A stretch of 64,000 nucleotides of DNA, from contig NZ_LNYE01000020.1 in the NCBI RefSeq assembly GCF_001467695.1, forward strand, positions 424,689 to 488,688, in the 5' to 3' direction. This document shows, piece by piece, positions 63,773-64,000 of the stretch. The notes under the pieces are model-generated. The model was not told the origin of the DNA. It saw only the letters and a program-made list of their open reading frames with translations, and ran no database searches. Within the stretch, counting starts at the first letter, position 1, and each line of letters starts with the position of its first letter. The stretch is from Legionella gratiana (GTDB lineage: Bacteria > Pseudomonadota > Gammaproteobacteria > Legionellales > Legionellaceae). The position numbers and the translations under genes were made by a program.

Positions 63773-64000
63773 GATCGATTCCTTGATTCGAATGGGGAAG
63801 AAAGACTCGCCCACCCATAGTTTGAAAATTTCTAAATGCCCATAAACTAGGACTTACAAAGACACGTTGAATCCAGCGATAAGGGCAACCTTGGTTGTCG
63901 TAGGTTGGCGTAAATCGTTCTCGAGCATGCAGCGTAAAACGATTATCCACATAGATTAATTTACCTGGCGTAATTTGAATGACCTCAGATGTTTCTTTGA
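63741..64000 (-). CDS. TauD/AsnO-like 2-oxoglutarate Fe(II) oxygenase, C-terminal part only
   Basis: The frame is open to the window end, so the start lies outside. The visible ~86 residues read PGKLIYVDNRFTLHARERFT, then PTYDNQGCPYRWIQRVFVSP. The LHAR His-x-Arg pair matches the distal iron histidine and 2-oxoglutarate arginine of the TauD/clavaminate/asparagine-oxygenase family. Probably hydroxylates an amino acid in the pathway encoded downstream. Confidence 0.75.
   Translation of the reverse strand, partial: KETSEVIQITPGKLIYVDNRFTLHARERFTPTYDNQGCPYRWIQRVFVSPSLWAFRNFQTMGGRVFLPHSNQGIDHVFSHIPEVA

Noticed and set aside
1..64000. CRISPR array or intact IS transposase
   Set aside because: No regularly spaced direct repeats with unique spacers and no transposase reading frame seen.

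Overview
The window looks like a chromosomal stretch of a Legionella species or close relative. The evidence is AT-rich DNA, phosphatidylcholine and phosphatidylethanolamine lipid genes (psd, pmtA), a DUF2608 HAD protein, a quinol-type nitric oxide reductase, and many large proteins with eukaryote-like features and no bacterial housekeeping role, as expected of Dot/Icm effectors. The species cannot be fixed from the sequence. No secretion-system gene lies here, so effector calls are inference.

Layout. 0-3.8 kb: the 3' part of an unknown membrane-anchored protein, then an 870-aa protein resembling the LepB N-terminal phosphoinositide-kinase region. 3.9-9.9 kb: psd, an ornithine-cyclodeaminase/epimerase pair, a LysR regulator, pmtA and an AstE/aspartoacylase-like hydrolase. 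9.9-15.4 kb (minus strand): a tight set with a reverse transcriptase, a cNMP-binding/CPBP membrane protein, a polytopic membrane protein and a lipoprotein with 2H-phosphoesterase motifs. A strong inverted repeat sits just upstream of the reverse transcriptase and could be a structured non-coding RNA. This is the best candidate for an undescribed system. 15.5-17.5 kb: an unknown small protein and a GGDEF-EAL protein whose EAL catalytic residues are mostly gone.

18-24.4 kb: a 1371-aa protein combining several nuclear-localisation-like clusters, an HtrA-like serine protease, a PDZ-like region and an Ulp1/adenain-like Cys-His-Asp motif set, followed by a DUF2608 protein and an unknown helical protein. 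24.6-33.6 kb: small metal-rich protein, YbaK, Rieske protein, RapA, two membrane/coiled-coil proteins, GDPD and Sua5. 34.3 kb: tRNA-Leu(CAG). 34.5-38.2 kb: a possible cysteine protease with a ubiquitin-binding-like tail, a solute-binding protein and an outer-membrane protein.

38.5-47.8 kb: a one-protein NRPS-PKS assembly line (A-PCP-KS-AT-KR-ACP-TE) overlapping a hybrid histidine kinase, an operon that may make and sense a small molecule. 48-57.4 kb: esterase, Cfa, GNAT, unknown protein, CoA-transferase, secreted protein, DUF421 and NorB. 57.6-58.5 kb: a decayed DUF1016 nuclease gene carrying a 257-bp MITE with Tn5/IS50-like ends and a perfect 9-bp target duplication; a second copy lies at 31.3 kb in the other orientation. 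58.7-64 kb: a compact six-gene minus-strand operon (2-oxoglutarate oxygenase, flavin reductase, Asp/Glu racemase, unknown 451-aa protein, ATP-grasp ligase, MFS transporter), probably a biosynthesis-and-export pathway for an amino-acid-derived metabolite; it runs off the window end.
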